Part shown: piece by piece, positions 34,973-42,916 of the stretch | How positions within the stretch are numbered: the first letter of the stretch is position 1 | Layout: each line of letters starts with the position of its first letter | Assembly (NCBI GenBank): GCA_013140605.1 | Contig: JABFSL010000058.1 | Location: 1-64,000, forward strand | DNA length: 64,000 bases | DNA from: Anaerolineales bacterium | Lineage (GTDB): Bacteria > Chloroflexota > Anaerolineae > Anaerolineales > Villigracilaceae | Reading direction: 5' to 3' | The notes under the pieces: generated by a model | Databases searched by the model: none | Seen by the model: only the letters and a program-made list of their open reading frames with translations | What the model was told of the DNA's origin: nothing | Translations under genes and position numbers: made by a program

Positions 34973-37405
34973 ATGCGACCAAGATGGCGTAAGGTAATAC
35001 ACGATCTACTGGATAACAAGGCACGCACACTGCTGGTGGTATTTTCCATTGCGGTGGGCGTATTTTCCATTGGAGTGATCTCTGGCGCATACCAGATCAT
35101 TTCCACTGATATGAGCGCTTCCTACGCTGCGAACAATCCGTCGAATGTTGAACTGCGCACCTTGAACTTTGATGATGACGTGCTTGCGTCCATAAAAAAT
35201 TCAAAAGGTGTCGAAGGTGCGGAGGCCCGCCGCGTATTTAATATCCGAATGCGCGCGGCCGGTACGGACAAATGGACAGCCTTCGATATGGTGGCGTTTA
35301 ACGACTTCGAGAAAAACTCCATTAATTTGTTGACACCGATCGAAGGCAGGAATATTCCCGATAAACGGGAAGTGGTGCTTGAGCTCAATGCGCTGGATCA
35401 TATCGATGCGCAGGTTGGCGATACGGTCGAGTTTCAATTGCAGGATGGCTCGCTCAAGACCATGATCGTTGTGGGTGTGGTGCAGGATACCGCCATGGGC
35501 GCAGGTGACTTTTTAGCATCACCCTATGGCTATATTTCCATGGATACCCTGCAATATCTTCAACAGCCTGATTCGTATAACCGCGCTTATGTTACGGTCG
35601 GAGCTGGCGGAGATGATATTTTCCACATCCGCGAGGTGGGCGCGGAATTAAAAGATAAGTTGGAAAAGAACGGCACATTGGTTGTCCGCACGCGTTATGC
35701 GATGACTCATGAGCATCCACTGGCGAGTACGGTCAATGCCATTCTTGGTATTTTGATGGCGCTGGGAATTTTGATCGTATTCCTTTCCAGTTCATTGATC
35801 GCAAATACATTAAGCGCTTTGCTTACCCAACACCTGCGTCACATCGGCGTGATCAAATTAGTGGGCGGACGCAGAACGCAGGTGCTTGTAATGTACCTTG
35901 CGTTGATCATGGCGTTCGGCGTGCTCGCATTACTCATTGCCGTTCCGCTTGGCGGGCAGGGCGCGTATGGACTGGCTCTCTTTATTTCGAGTCAGTTGAA
36001 TTTTAATATCCTTGGTTATCGAATTGTGCCGATGGCGTTGGCGATCCAGATCGCGGTGGGATTGTTGGTTCCGCTCGTGGCGGGACTCGCGCCCGTGATC
36101 AATGGTTCACGCATCACGGTTTTACGCGCTCTCAGCGGCGATCTGACCGGGGACGAGAATCAACCCCACAGTCAGCATGAGGCGCGTATCAGTTGGTTTG
36201 ATTGGATGATGATTCGTCTGACGCGAATCCTCGCATCAAGGGGAATCCACTTCCCACGGCCATTCATCATCTCTTTGAGAAACACGTTCCGTCGCCGCGG
36301 ACGGTTGGTCCTGACCCTGTTTACATTGACCATGGGCGGGGCGATCTTTATCGCAGTGTTTAATGTCCGCACCACGTTGCATGATTACATTGGCGCAATC
36401 GGTAAATATTTTGCCGCCGATATTTCGCTTGATTTCGATCAGCCATATCGGCTGCGTGAGATCAAACAAATGCTTGGGCAGGTGGATGGCATTGTGGATA
36501 TGGAAGGCTGGCAGTTCGTCAGCGGTGAGCTGTTGGATGAAAATGGCCTTGTGTTGGAGAATATCAACATCTTTGCCCCGCCCGCTGACAGCACGCTGAT
36601 TCAGCCCATCCTTGTGGCGGGACGCTGGCTGCGCGCTGATGATGTGCGCAAACTGGCGATGAGCGAAGCCGCTTTGGGTTATTTCCCAAATATCAAACCC
36701 GGTGATCATGTGAAGCTAAAGATCAATGGCCGTGAAGAGGATTGGGAAGTGATTGGCCTCTTCAAGTTTGTGGATCGCGAAGGTGTGTTGGCCTACTCTC
36801 CGTATGAATATATTTCGCAGATGAATAATCTTGCGAATCAATCCTATTCATTCCGTTTGGTGACCGAGGGTCATGATAGAGCCTATCAGGATGCGAAAGC
36901 CGAGGAGCTGGACGTATTCTTCCGCCAGCACGGATTCAATGTGCGTGTTGCCGAGGCGGGACGCGCATCACTGGATACGGCGGTGGAGAGTTTGGATACG
37001 CTGGTGGTATTCCTGCTCATCATGGCGATCCTGACTGCGGTTGTAGGCGCAATGGGGTTGACTGGCACAATGGGCATGAACGTTTTGGAACGCACACGCG
37101 AGATCGGAATTATGCGCGCCATTGGCGCAGATGACCGCGCTGTGATGCGGACGGTTATTGCCGAAGGATTTGTGATCGGATTCATGTCGTTTGTGTTGGC
37201 GATCATTCTGTCCATTCCGTTTACGTATCTGCTTTCAACAATTGTCAGCCTGGCAGTTTTTGAAACGCCCATTGATGTGATCTTCACTTTCACTGGTTAT
37301 GGAATTTGGTTTGGTCTGGTATTGGTGCTTTCCGTGGTGGCTTCCATTTTGCCTGCGCGTAACGCGGCAAGATTAACCATTCGGGAAGTTTTGGCGTACG
37401 AATAA
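34973..37405 (+). CDS. ABC transporter permease, double FtsX/MacB_PCD type
   Basis: 810 aa. It begins with a membrane helix (LVVFSIAVGVFSIGVISG). An extracytoplasmic MacB_PCD domain (about residues 45-255), a three-helix FtsX module (about 265-390), a second anchor at about 445-465, a second external domain (about 470-670) and a final FtsX module (about 680-805) follow. This duplicated layout is that of large MacB-like permeases that use ATP hydrolysis to move or extract substrates outside the membrane. ATPase partners at 28447 and 29178; adaptor at 37561. Confidence 0.92.
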   Translation: MRPRWRKVIHDLLDNKARTLLVVFSIAVGVFSIGVISGAYQIISTDMSASYAANNPSNVELRTLNFDDDVLASIKNSKGVEGAEARRVFNIRMRAAGTDKWTAFDMVAFNDFEKNSINLLTPIEGRNIPDKREVVLELNALDHIDAQVGDTVEFQLQDGSLKTMIVVGVVQDTAMGAGDFLASPYGYISMDTLQYLQQPDSYNRAYVTVGAGGDDIFHIREVGAELKDKLEKNGTLVVRTRYAMTHEHPLASTVNAILGILMALGILIVFLSSSLIANTLSALLTQHLRHIGVIKLVGGRRTQVLVMYLALIMAFGVLALLIAVPLGGQGAYGLALFISSQLNFNILGYRIVPMALAIQIAVGLLVPLVAGLAPVINGSRITVLRALSGDLTGDENQPHSQHEARISWFDWMMIRLTRILASRGIHFPRPFIISLRNTFRRRGRLVLTLFTLTMGGAIFIAVFNVRTTLHDYIGAIGKYFAADISLDFDQPYRLREIKQMLGQVDGIVDMEGWQFVSGELLDENGLVLENINIFAPPADSTLIQPILVAGRWLRADDVRKLAMSEAALGYFPNIKPGDHVKLKINGREEDWEVIGLFKFVDREGVLAYSPYEYISQMNNLANQSYSFRLVTEGHDRAYQDAKAEELDVFFRQHGFNVRVAEAGRASLDTAVESLDTLVVFLLIMAILTAVVGAMGLTGTMGMNVLERTREIGIMRAIGADDRAVMRTVIAEGFVIGFMSFVLAIILSIPFTYLLSTIVSLAVFETPIDVIFTFTGYGIWFGLVLVLSVVASILPARNAARLTIREVLAYE

Positions 37406-37414
37406 ATTATCATC

Positions 37415-37537
37415 GTCATTGCGAGGAGGGTGATTTTCCCGACGACACTTGCGCCGCACGCCAGTGCAGGTGAGCAATCCCCAATTCAATGAGGAGATTG
37501 CTTCGTCGCGAAGAACAAAAGCGCTCCTCGCAATGAC
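37415..37537. repeat. GTCRTTGCGAGG palindromic element, copy D, with insertion
   Basis: A full copy of the element with GTCATT ends, but 123 bp long because a 27-nt mini-element interrupts the left arm at 37446-37472, between GACGA and AGCAATCC. Confidence 0.9.
37446..37472. repeat. 27-bp mini-element, copy 3, nested in another repeat
   Basis: CACTTGCGCCGCACGCCAGT then GCAGGTG. Removing it restores an ordinary 96-bp host element, so this copy is a precise insertion. Confidence 0.85.
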
Positions 37538-37560
37538 GGAATCATGACAAGAAGGTAAAA

Positions 37561-38685
37561 ATGAAAAAACAATCATCAATCATCATAATATTACTCGTCA
37601 TTTTTTCACTTGCGATTTCCGCATGTGGAAATCAGGCAACCGCCACACCTGCTCCATCGTCTGCGGAGATACTTACCTCCAATGACATTGTCGCGGAAGG
37701 AAGACTCGAACCTGTTCAAGGTACGAATCTATCTTTTCAGGCGCGCGGAGTGGTGGAGGAAGTTCTCGTGAGTGCGGGCGACTCCGTCAGCCAGGGAGAT
37801 GTTCTCGTCCGCCTCGCAAACGCGGGCGGGGTGGATGCGCAGATCGTCGTCGCACAAAATGCCTATGATACGCTGCTCCGTACTGAGGGTGTAAATCGCG
37901 CCAGTCTCTGGAAGGCTTATATGGATGCGCAGATTGTGCGCGGTGTAGCCGAGAAGGAATGGGATGGCCTGAATGTTACCGACATTGAGGATCGCATTGA
38001 CGATGACAAGGCCACGATCGAAGATCGCCAGAAGGATATGGAAGACCGGCAGGCTGATTTCGATAAATATCAGGATCTTGACAAGGATAATACCAAGCGG
38101 AAAAATGCCGAGGATGCGCTTGAAAAAGCGCAGGAAGATTTGCATTTGGCGCAGCGGAATCTTGAAGAGACCACCCGCGAACGTGACAGTGTGCGCGCCG
38201 CTTATGATGCCGCGCTTGCAGCTGAGGCCGAAGCCAAACATCAATATGAGATCAGCCTTGATGGGCCGAATGCGGACCAGCTCACACTTGCAAAAGCCAA
38301 TCTTGATGCCGCAAAAGATGCGCTTTCAAATTACGTACTCACCGCGCCGTTTGACGGGGTCGTGGCGGATGTCAATGTGAAAGTGGGGGAGCAGGTTGGC
38401 ACGGAGACTCGCGCGGTTAGTCTTGCAAATTTCAATTCGTGGGTCGTTGAGACAACGGATATTACCGAGCTTGAAGTAGTGAAACTAAGTGTAGGCCAGG
38501 CTGTATCCATTGTTCCAGACGCATTGCTTGACCTTACGCTCAACGGAACGATCACAGAGATCAGCCGCGCTTACATTCAGCAAGGCGGCGATATTCTTTA
38601 TACCGTTCGCATCTCAGTCAGCGAAACCGATCCCCGCCTCATGTGGGGCATGACCGTTGAAACAACATTCTTGGGTGCGCAATAA
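37561..38685 (+). CDS. HlyD/MacA-type efflux adaptor lipoprotein
   Basis: 374 aa. Lipoprotein signal peptide with lipobox SLAISAC. The biotinyl-lipoyl-like half motif (GVVEEVLVSAGDSVSQGDVLVRL) lies at about residues 60-85. A long charged coiled-coil hairpin runs from about 130 to 245. The second half-motif (LTAPFDGVVADVNVKVGEQV) and a beta-barrel domain (VSIVPDALLDLTLNGTITEIS) follow. It is the membrane-fusion partner of the permease upstream. Chloroflexota lack a typical outer membrane, so it probably extends the permease outward. Confidence 0.92.
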   Translation: MKKQSSIIIILLVIFSLAISACGNQATATPAPSSAEILTSNDIVAEGRLEPVQGTNLSFQARGVVEEVLVSAGDSVSQGDVLVRLANAGGVDAQIVVAQNAYDTLLRTEGVNRASLWKAYMDAQIVRGVAEKEWDGLNVTDIEDRIDDDKATIEDRQKDMEDRQADFDKYQDLDKDNTKRKNAEDALEKAQEDLHLAQRNLEETTRERDSVRAAYDAALAAEAEAKHQYEISLDGPNADQLTLAKANLDAAKDALSNYVLTAPFDGVVADVNVKVGEQVGTETRAVSLANFNSWVVETTDITELEVVKLSVGQAVSIVPDALLDLTLNGTITEISRAYIQQGGDILYTVRISVSETDPRLMWGMTVETTFLGAQ

Positions 38686-38724
38686 TTTAGGCTCAATGGG
38701 AGTTGGCGTGATTATTTTTTTTTA

Positions 38725-38801
38725 GTACACGGAATTCACGGAACACACGGAAAAGAGAAGGTTTTAAAGGTTTTTCCGTGCCGTCCGTGTTGTCCGTGTA
38801 C
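38725..38801. repeat. degenerate palindromic spacer repeat (GTACACGGA...TCCGTGTAC)
   Basis: Left arm GTACACGGAATTCACGGAAC with a third CACGGA behind it; right arm has CCGTGCCGTCCGTGTTGTCC. The CACGGA word recurs about every 10 nt in both arms. Confidence 0.75.
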
Positions 38802-38854
38802 AAAACCCCGTCAATTCCCAGAGAGCTATAATTTATTTTAGAACATCTGAGTGA

Positions 38855-38883
38855 TTGAAATTTTAATGTTTGCGTGCAATAAT
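38855..38883 (+). promoter_or_regulatory. promoter of the riboswitch transcript
   Basis: TTGAAA (38855-38860), 17-nt spacer, AATAAT (38878-38883). Transcription would start around 38890, a few bases before the first aptamer. Confidence 0.65.
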
Positions 38884-38898
38884 AAATTAGCTCCGAGA

Positions 38899-38978
38899 AA
38901 GAGCAAAACCGAGGAAACTCGGCGACGCAAAGTCATGGGTCTAACGCTGAACTGAGCCAGGACCGCCAGACTGCCGAC
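38899..38978 (+). ncRNA. cyclic di-GMP-I (GEMM) riboswitch aptamer 1
   Basis: Has the class-I core: GGCGACGCAAAGTCATGGGT with the GNRA-type GAAA-capped P1b stem before it, and the 3' half CAGGACCGCCAGACTGCCG. The C that pairs with ligand and the tetraloop-receptor features are recognisable. Confidence 0.88.
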
Positions 38979-38980
38979 AA

Positions 38981-39067
38981 AAGCAAAACCGCCAAAAGAC
39001 GGCGACGCAAAGCCAGAGCGTCTAAAACCAGCAAAAGTATCTGGTCAGGGCCGACCGGCTAACCGAA
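38981..39067 (+). ncRNA. cyclic di-GMP-I (GEMM) riboswitch aptamer 2
   Basis: GCAAAACCGCC, AAAGACGGCGACGCAAAGCC, then CAGGGCCGACCGGCTAACCG. The second stem is less standard (AGAGCGTCTAAAACCAG) and the 3' half diverges from the other two copies, so this aptamer may bind more weakly. Confidence 0.8.
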
Positions 39068-39068
39068 A

Positions 39069-39151
39069 GGCAAAATCAGGGAAACCTGATGACGCAAAGT
39101 CATGGATCTACAATCACTTTTATTGTGATCAGGATCGCCAGACTGCCGAAG
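39069..39151 (+). ncRNA. cyclic di-GMP-I (GEMM) riboswitch aptamer 3
   Basis: GGCAAAATCAGGGAAACCTG, ATGACGCAAAGTCATGGATC, then a TTTTAT-capped arm and CAGGATCGCCAGACTGCCG. The aptamer core is intact. It directly precedes a terminator hairpin, the probable expression platform. Confidence 0.88.
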
Positions 39152-39165
39152 AGCAAATCTTTTTT

Positions 39166-39205
39166 GCAGGGATGACCGAACGCTAGGTCATCCCTGCTTG
39201 ATTTA
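39166..39205 (+). terminator. terminator downstream of the triple riboswitch
   Basis: GCAGGGATGACC, loop GAACGCTA, GGTCATCCCTGC, tail TTGATTTAATTT. It starts 15 nt after aptamer 3. Confidence 0.75.
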
Positions 39206-39221
39206 ATTTGGAGGCGAGAGT

Positions 39222-39305
39222 GTGTCGCATATCATCCCCATATGGGGACCAGACAGGTGGATTGCTTCAGACGTGCGACGCACCCCAGACGCGACTCATA
39301 CTTAA
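39222..39305 (+). CDS. possible 27-aa peptide behind the riboswitch
   Basis: GTG at 39222 lies 7 nt after a clean GGAGG and opens 27 codons (first residues MSHIIPIWGPDRWIASD). It is the only reading frame with a Shine-Dalgarno between the terminator and ruvB. A second GTG at 39220 in another frame opens an equally short frame. It may be a real leader peptide or the remains of a lost c-di-GMP-regulated gene. Confidence 0.25.
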   Translation: MSHIIPIWGPDRWIASDVRRTPDATHT

Positions 39306-39347
39306 CTGAAAGCTGTTCGGCGGTTTATTGTTATTTATGCCCCGGGG

Positions 39348-39353
39348 TATAAT
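39348..39353 (+). promoter_or_regulatory. -10 box of ruvB, leaderless arrangement
   Basis: TATAAT followed by CGCCTTT (7 nt) and the ATG of ruvB; no Shine-Dalgarno. Same geometry as tgt at 23988. Confidence 0.6.
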
Positions 39354-39360
39354 CGCCTTT

Positions 39361-40383
39361 ATGACAAAATCTCCCCGCCCCCTTGACCCGGAAGCCAAGC
39401 CTGATGACCGCGTGGACAATGCTCTTCGTCCCGAAAAACTAACCGACTTGATCGGGCAGGATCAGGTCAAAGAGAATTTATCGATTCTGATCGATGCCGC
39501 GCGCAAACGCGGCGAAGCATTGGATCATGTTCTCTTTTATGGCCCTCCCGGTTTGGGAAAAACAACCCTCGCGCATGTGCTTGCCAATGAGATGGGAGTC
39601 AACGTCAAAGTAACGGCTGGACCAGTCATCGAACGCGCAGGTGATCTCGCCGCCATTTTGACAAACTTACGTGCTGGCGATGTCCTCTTCATTGATGAAG
39701 TCCATCGTTTGGGACGTGCCGTGGAAGAAGTGCTCTATCCCGCCATGGAAGATTTTGCGTTGGACATTGTCATCGGCAAGGGGCCGTCAGCCCGTTCCAT
39801 CCGCTTGAAACTTCCGCGCTTTACCATTGTTGGCGCGACAACGCGTTTGGCCTTGGTCACCGCTCCATTGCGCGCACGCTTTGGCGCAGTCTATCGCCTG
39901 GACTATTATGATCTGCCCGCCATGCAATCCATTGTCTCCCGTGCCGCGCGGATGTTGAAAGTGGAAGCCGAGACAGATGGCATCACAGAAATGGCACGCC
40001 GCGCCCGTGGGACTCCGCGTGTGGCGTTGCGCCTCCTGCGCCGTGTGCGTGACTTCGCCCAAGTCCGCGCGGATGGGGTTATCACGAAAAAGGTTGCCAA
40101 AGAAGCGCTGGACTTATTACAAGTTGACCCGCTCGGACTCGATGACGTGGATCGCCGCGTGTTAAAGACCATCATCGAAAAATACAATGGCGGACCCGTC
40201 GGTCTGAACACCATCGCCGCATCCATCAGCGAAGAACAGGACACCATCATGGATGTGGTCGAGCCGTACCTTTTACAACTTGGCTTCCTTGACCGCACCC
40301 CACAGGGCCGCGTCGCAACCAAATCCGCGTATGAACATTTGGGGTTCATCTATACGGAGCAGGGTCAGCAGAGACTTTTATAG
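39361..40383 (+). CDS. ruvB: Holliday junction branch-migration ATPase RuvB
   Basis: 340 aa, an AAA+ motor that drives branch migration with RuvA. Walker [16 protein letters not shown], Walker [12 protein letters not shown], sensor 1 [19 protein letters not shown], arginine finger in the last phrase, and the C-terminal winged helix ([33 protein letters not shown]). ATG at 39361 gives the normal length. ruvA and ruvC are not in the window. It is followed by DUF2905, a frequent ruvB neighbour. Confidence 0.97.
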   Translation: MTKSPRPLDPEAKPDDRVDNALRPEKLTDLIGQDQVKENLSILIDAARKRGEALDHVLFYGPPGLGKTTLAHVLANEMGVNVKVTAGPVIERAGDLAAILTNLRAGDVLFIDEVHRLGRAVEEVLYPAMEDFALDIVIGKGPSARSIRLKLPRFTIVGATTRLALVTAPLRARFGAVYRLDYYDLPAMQSIVSRAARMLKVEAETDGITEMARRARGTPRVALRLLRRVRDFAQVRADGVITKKVAKEALDLLQVDPLGLDDVDRRVLKTIIEKYNGGPVGLNTIAASISEEQDTIMDVVEPYLLQLGFLDRTPQGRVATKSAYEHLGFIYTEQGQQRLL

Positions 40384-40446
40384 ACGATGGACAATAGACC
40401 GTGGACGATGAATTCACGGTCTATTGTCCATCGTCCACGGTCTATT
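40383..40446. repeat. palindromic element, intergenic member of the recJ/queA insert family
   Basis: GACGATGGACAATAGACCGT (40383-40402) pairs exactly with ACGGTCTATTGTCCATCGTC (40416-40435), followed by CACGGTCTATT. It shares GATGGACAAYAGACC and GTCCACGGTC with the elements inside recJ and queA. It fills the ruvB-DUF2905 gap exactly. Confidence 0.88.
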
Positions 40447-40674
40447 ATGGAAAACATCGCCCGTACCCTAATGCTCGGCGGAATTGCATTATTCCTCATC
40501 GGTGGAGGGATTTACCTCGCCGCGAAATTCGGCATCCCGCTTGGACGGTTGCCCGGTGATATCCGCATTGAAGGGGAGAATGGAAGCTTTTATTTCCCAG
40601 TCACAAGTTCAATTTTGGTTTCGGTGATTTTGACAGTTGTGGTGAATGTGATATTGCGATTATGGAGAAAGTAA
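40447..40674 (+). CDS. DUF2905 family small membrane protein
   Basis: 75 aa, two membrane helices with the DUF2905 signature between them (FGIPLGRLPGDIRIEGENGSFYFP). Function unknown; often encoded next to ruvB as here. ATG at 40447 is chosen over an upstream in-frame ATG (40387) because the extra 20 codons would be encoded by the palindromic repeat. No clear Shine-Dalgarno. Confidence 0.88.
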   Translation: MENIARTLMLGGIALFLIGGGIYLAAKFGIPLGRLPGDIRIEGENGSFYFPVTSSILVSVILTVVVNVILRLWRK

Positions 40675-40680
40675 AAAAGT

Positions 40681-41400
40681 ATGATTGAGGTGGGCAGTAA
40701 TATTTGTCGGCTTTGCTTGAAGGAATCTGAATTAAGAAATTCACATATTCTCCCAGAATTTCTATATGGAAACTTGTACGATGAGCTACATCGTACAATG
40801 CTTGTTTCGTCTAGTGAAAAAGAAAAGTTAATACAAAAAGGAGTACGAGAATACTTACTTTGTCAGCAATGCGAAACGAAACTGAGTCGCTATGAAGGCT
40901 ATGCAACAAAAGTAATTCAAAGAATTCCGAATTTCATGGAAGATCCCACTGGTCAATTTGTTTATTCACAAGGGATCGACTATAAACAATTTAAGTTGTT
41001 TCAACTTTCAATACTCTGGCGCGCGGGTGTATCTAATGATTTGATGTTTGCAAATGTCAATTTAGGCAGGCATGAAGAAAAGATTCGCTATATGTTGGAG
41101 CACGAACACCCTGGTAAATTTACCGAGTATGGCTGTTTTATTCTTAGAATTCCTGATCCTCAAAAAGTGGATAAGATTATTATGCCGCCTATGCCAGAGA
41201 AGCTTTTTGGTCACAATGGGTATAGATTTATGATAGGAAACCTGTTTTGGTATTTCGTAGTTTCCAGTCATTCTACAGATAAATATATGCAGTACCTGTT
41301 TCTTCAAGAAACAGGCGAACTTAGAGTGTGGTCTGCACGCTGGAATGAACAAAAACTATTGAATAATATTGCTCAACTCCTTAGATCAAGAAAAATATAA
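40681..41400 (+). CDS. HNH-like zinc-finger protein of unknown function
   Basis: 239 aa. CRLCLKESELRNSHILPEFL and, about 60 residues on, LLCQQCETKLSRYE give two CxxC pairs and a central SHI.P, the pattern of treble-clef HNH-type modules. The remaining 160 residues have no recognised domain. It is clearly richer in A+T than ruvB or the beta-CASP gene and stands between them alone, which suggests recent acquisition; a defence role is possible but unproven. Confidence 0.6.
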   Translation: MIEVGSNICRLCLKESELRNSHILPEFLYGNLYDELHRTMLVSSSEKEKLIQKGVREYLLCQQCETKLSRYEGYATKVIQRIPNFMEDPTGQFVYSQGIDYKQFKLFQLSILWRAGVSNDLMFANVNLGRHEEKIRYMLEHEHPGKFTEYGCFILRIPDPQKVDKIIMPPMPEKLFGHNGYRFMIGNLFWYFVVSSHSTDKYMQYLFLQETGELRVWSARWNEQKLLNNIAQLLRSRKI

Positions 41401-41418
41401 TAGTCATTTTGAAAACTT

Positions 41419-41451
41419 AGACCTCCGAGTTCTTCAAGAACTCGGAGGTCT
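41419..41451. repeat. 33-bp perfect palindrome (AGACC...GGTCT family), copy 3
   Basis: AGACCTCCGAGTTCTT, C, AAGAACTCGGAGGTCT. It sits between two convergent genes and may serve as a two-way terminator. Confidence 0.88.
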
Positions 41452-41458
41452 ACTTGTA

Positions 41459-42850
41459 CTACAACTCCACACTCGTATGCATGGCGGGATAGGCCACATT
41501 CTTCATGCGGTTTTCCTTCAACTTCTCCATCAGCGGCAGAGCGCCTCTTTCTTCCCCGTGAACTAAAAATATATTCCTGGCACTCTGCTTCACGCCGGAC
41601 GCATATTCAACCAGCAAATCCTGCCCCGCATGGGACGAGAGTCCGTTAATGGTGGCGATCTCTGCTTTGCAGTGATAAGACTCGCCGAATATCTTTACCT
41701 TCTTTTCGCGGTCTGCGAGTCTGCGGCCCAAAGTATCTGGTGCCTGCCATGAGACAATCATGATCGTGTTACGTTTGTTCTCTATCGCCCAGCGGATGTG
41801 ATACACGACGCGCCCCGTTTCGGCCATGCCCGCCGCTGAGATGATAATCATCGGGTCCTTACGTTGATTCAACTCTTTTGATTCTTCCACATCGGATACA
41901 TAGGTCAGTAGTTTGAAATCCAGCGCGGGATGCCCGGTGCGGATCAATTCATTCATATCCTTGTCATAGCATTCGGTATGGTTGCGGAAAATATTGGATG
42001 CGTTCACAGCCAGCGGACTATCCACATACACGGGGACGGCGGGTAAATCTCCCTCGTCGTGCATACGGCTCAGGTTGTAGACAATTTCCTGGGTGCGGCC
42101 CACTGCAAAAGAGGGGATGATCACCTTGCCTTTCCGATCAAGCGTCCGCAAGATGACGTCGCGCATTTCGATGTAGGCTTCTTCCGGGGAGCGGTGAGGT
42201 TTGTCGCCGTAGGTTGATTCCATCAGCAAGACATCCGCCTGCTTTGGCAAGACAGGGTCGCGAATGATCGGCAGGTTGCGGCGGCCAATGTCACCCGAGA
42301 ACCACAATTTTGTTTTGCGTTTTTTCTCTTCGAGTTCCAGCGCAATCGAAGCAGAACCGAGAATATGACCCGCGTCGTGAAAGGTTGCCAGCGTGCCGGG
42401 CGCAGGTTCAAATTCTTCTTCGTAATTAAGTTCCCTCAACAACGGCTTGACTTGCTTTGCATCTTCCTCGGTATAAAGCGGTACAACGATTGGCCCGCCC
42501 TTTTTTTTGTTATGGAAATTAATGCTAGCCGCCTGCTTCTCTTGAATATGCCCCGAGTCGCGCAGCATCAGATCGGTGAGATGCGCCGTTGCGCGCGTGG
42601 CAAAGATCGGCCCGCTGAATCCCTGCTTCACCAAATTGGGCAAATTTCCTGAATGATCGATATGCGCGTGCGAAAGAATCACCGCGTCAATCGTGCTAAC
42701 ATCGAATGGAAAGTTGTGATTCTTTTCGTACGATTCTTTTCGCCGCCCCTGATACATGCCGCAGTCCAGTAACAACCGCGAGCCGTTCACTTCCACCAAA
42801 TGCATCGAGCCAGTTACCGTTTGTGCCGCCCCGTGAAAACTGAGTTTCAT
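41459..42850 (-). CDS. MBL-fold beta-CASP ribonuclease/RNA-specificity-domain protein
   Basis: 463 aa. Metallo-beta-lactamase core with LLLDCGMYQG, the zinc motif SHAHIDHSG (about residue 59), HILGSASI and GDIG, then the beta-CASP domain and the C-terminal RMMBL motif (LSSHAGQDLL). It resembles the archaeal and bacterial CPSF-like nucleases (TTHA0252 type) that process RNA. Full length and uninterrupted. Divergent from queA. Confidence 0.9.
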   Translation of the reverse strand: MKLSFHGAAQTVTGSMHLVEVNGSRLLLDCGMYQGRRKESYEKNHNFPFDVSTIDAVILSHAHIDHSGNLPNLVKQGFSGPIFATRATAHLTDLMLRDSGHIQEKQAASINFHNKKKGGPIVVPLYTEEDAKQVKPLLRELNYEEEFEPAPGTLATFHDAGHILGSASIALELEEKKRKTKLWFSGDIGRRNLPIIRDPVLPKQADVLLMESTYGDKPHRSPEEAYIEMRDVILRTLDRKGKVIIPSFAVGRTQEIVYNLSRMHDEGDLPAVPVYVDSPLAVNASNIFRNHTECYDKDMNELIRTGHPALDFKLLTYVSDVEESKELNQRKDPMIIISAAGMAETGRVVYHIRWAIENKRNTIMIVSWQAPDTLGRRLADREKKVKIFGESYHCKAEIATINGLSSHAGQDLLVEYASGVKQSARNIFLVHGEERGALPLMEKLKENRMKNVAYPAMHTSVEL

Positions 42851-42916
42851 ATTGGCCTCCGTGTTTAGCTTTTTGCTTCCGCTTTTGATTCTAATCTATT
42901 ATCATGTACACACAAT

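Noticed and set aside
40387-40446. Longer start for the DUF2905 protein at 40387
   Set aside because: The added 20 residues (MDNRPWTMNSRSIVHRPRSI) are a translation of the palindromic repeat and not part of the family.
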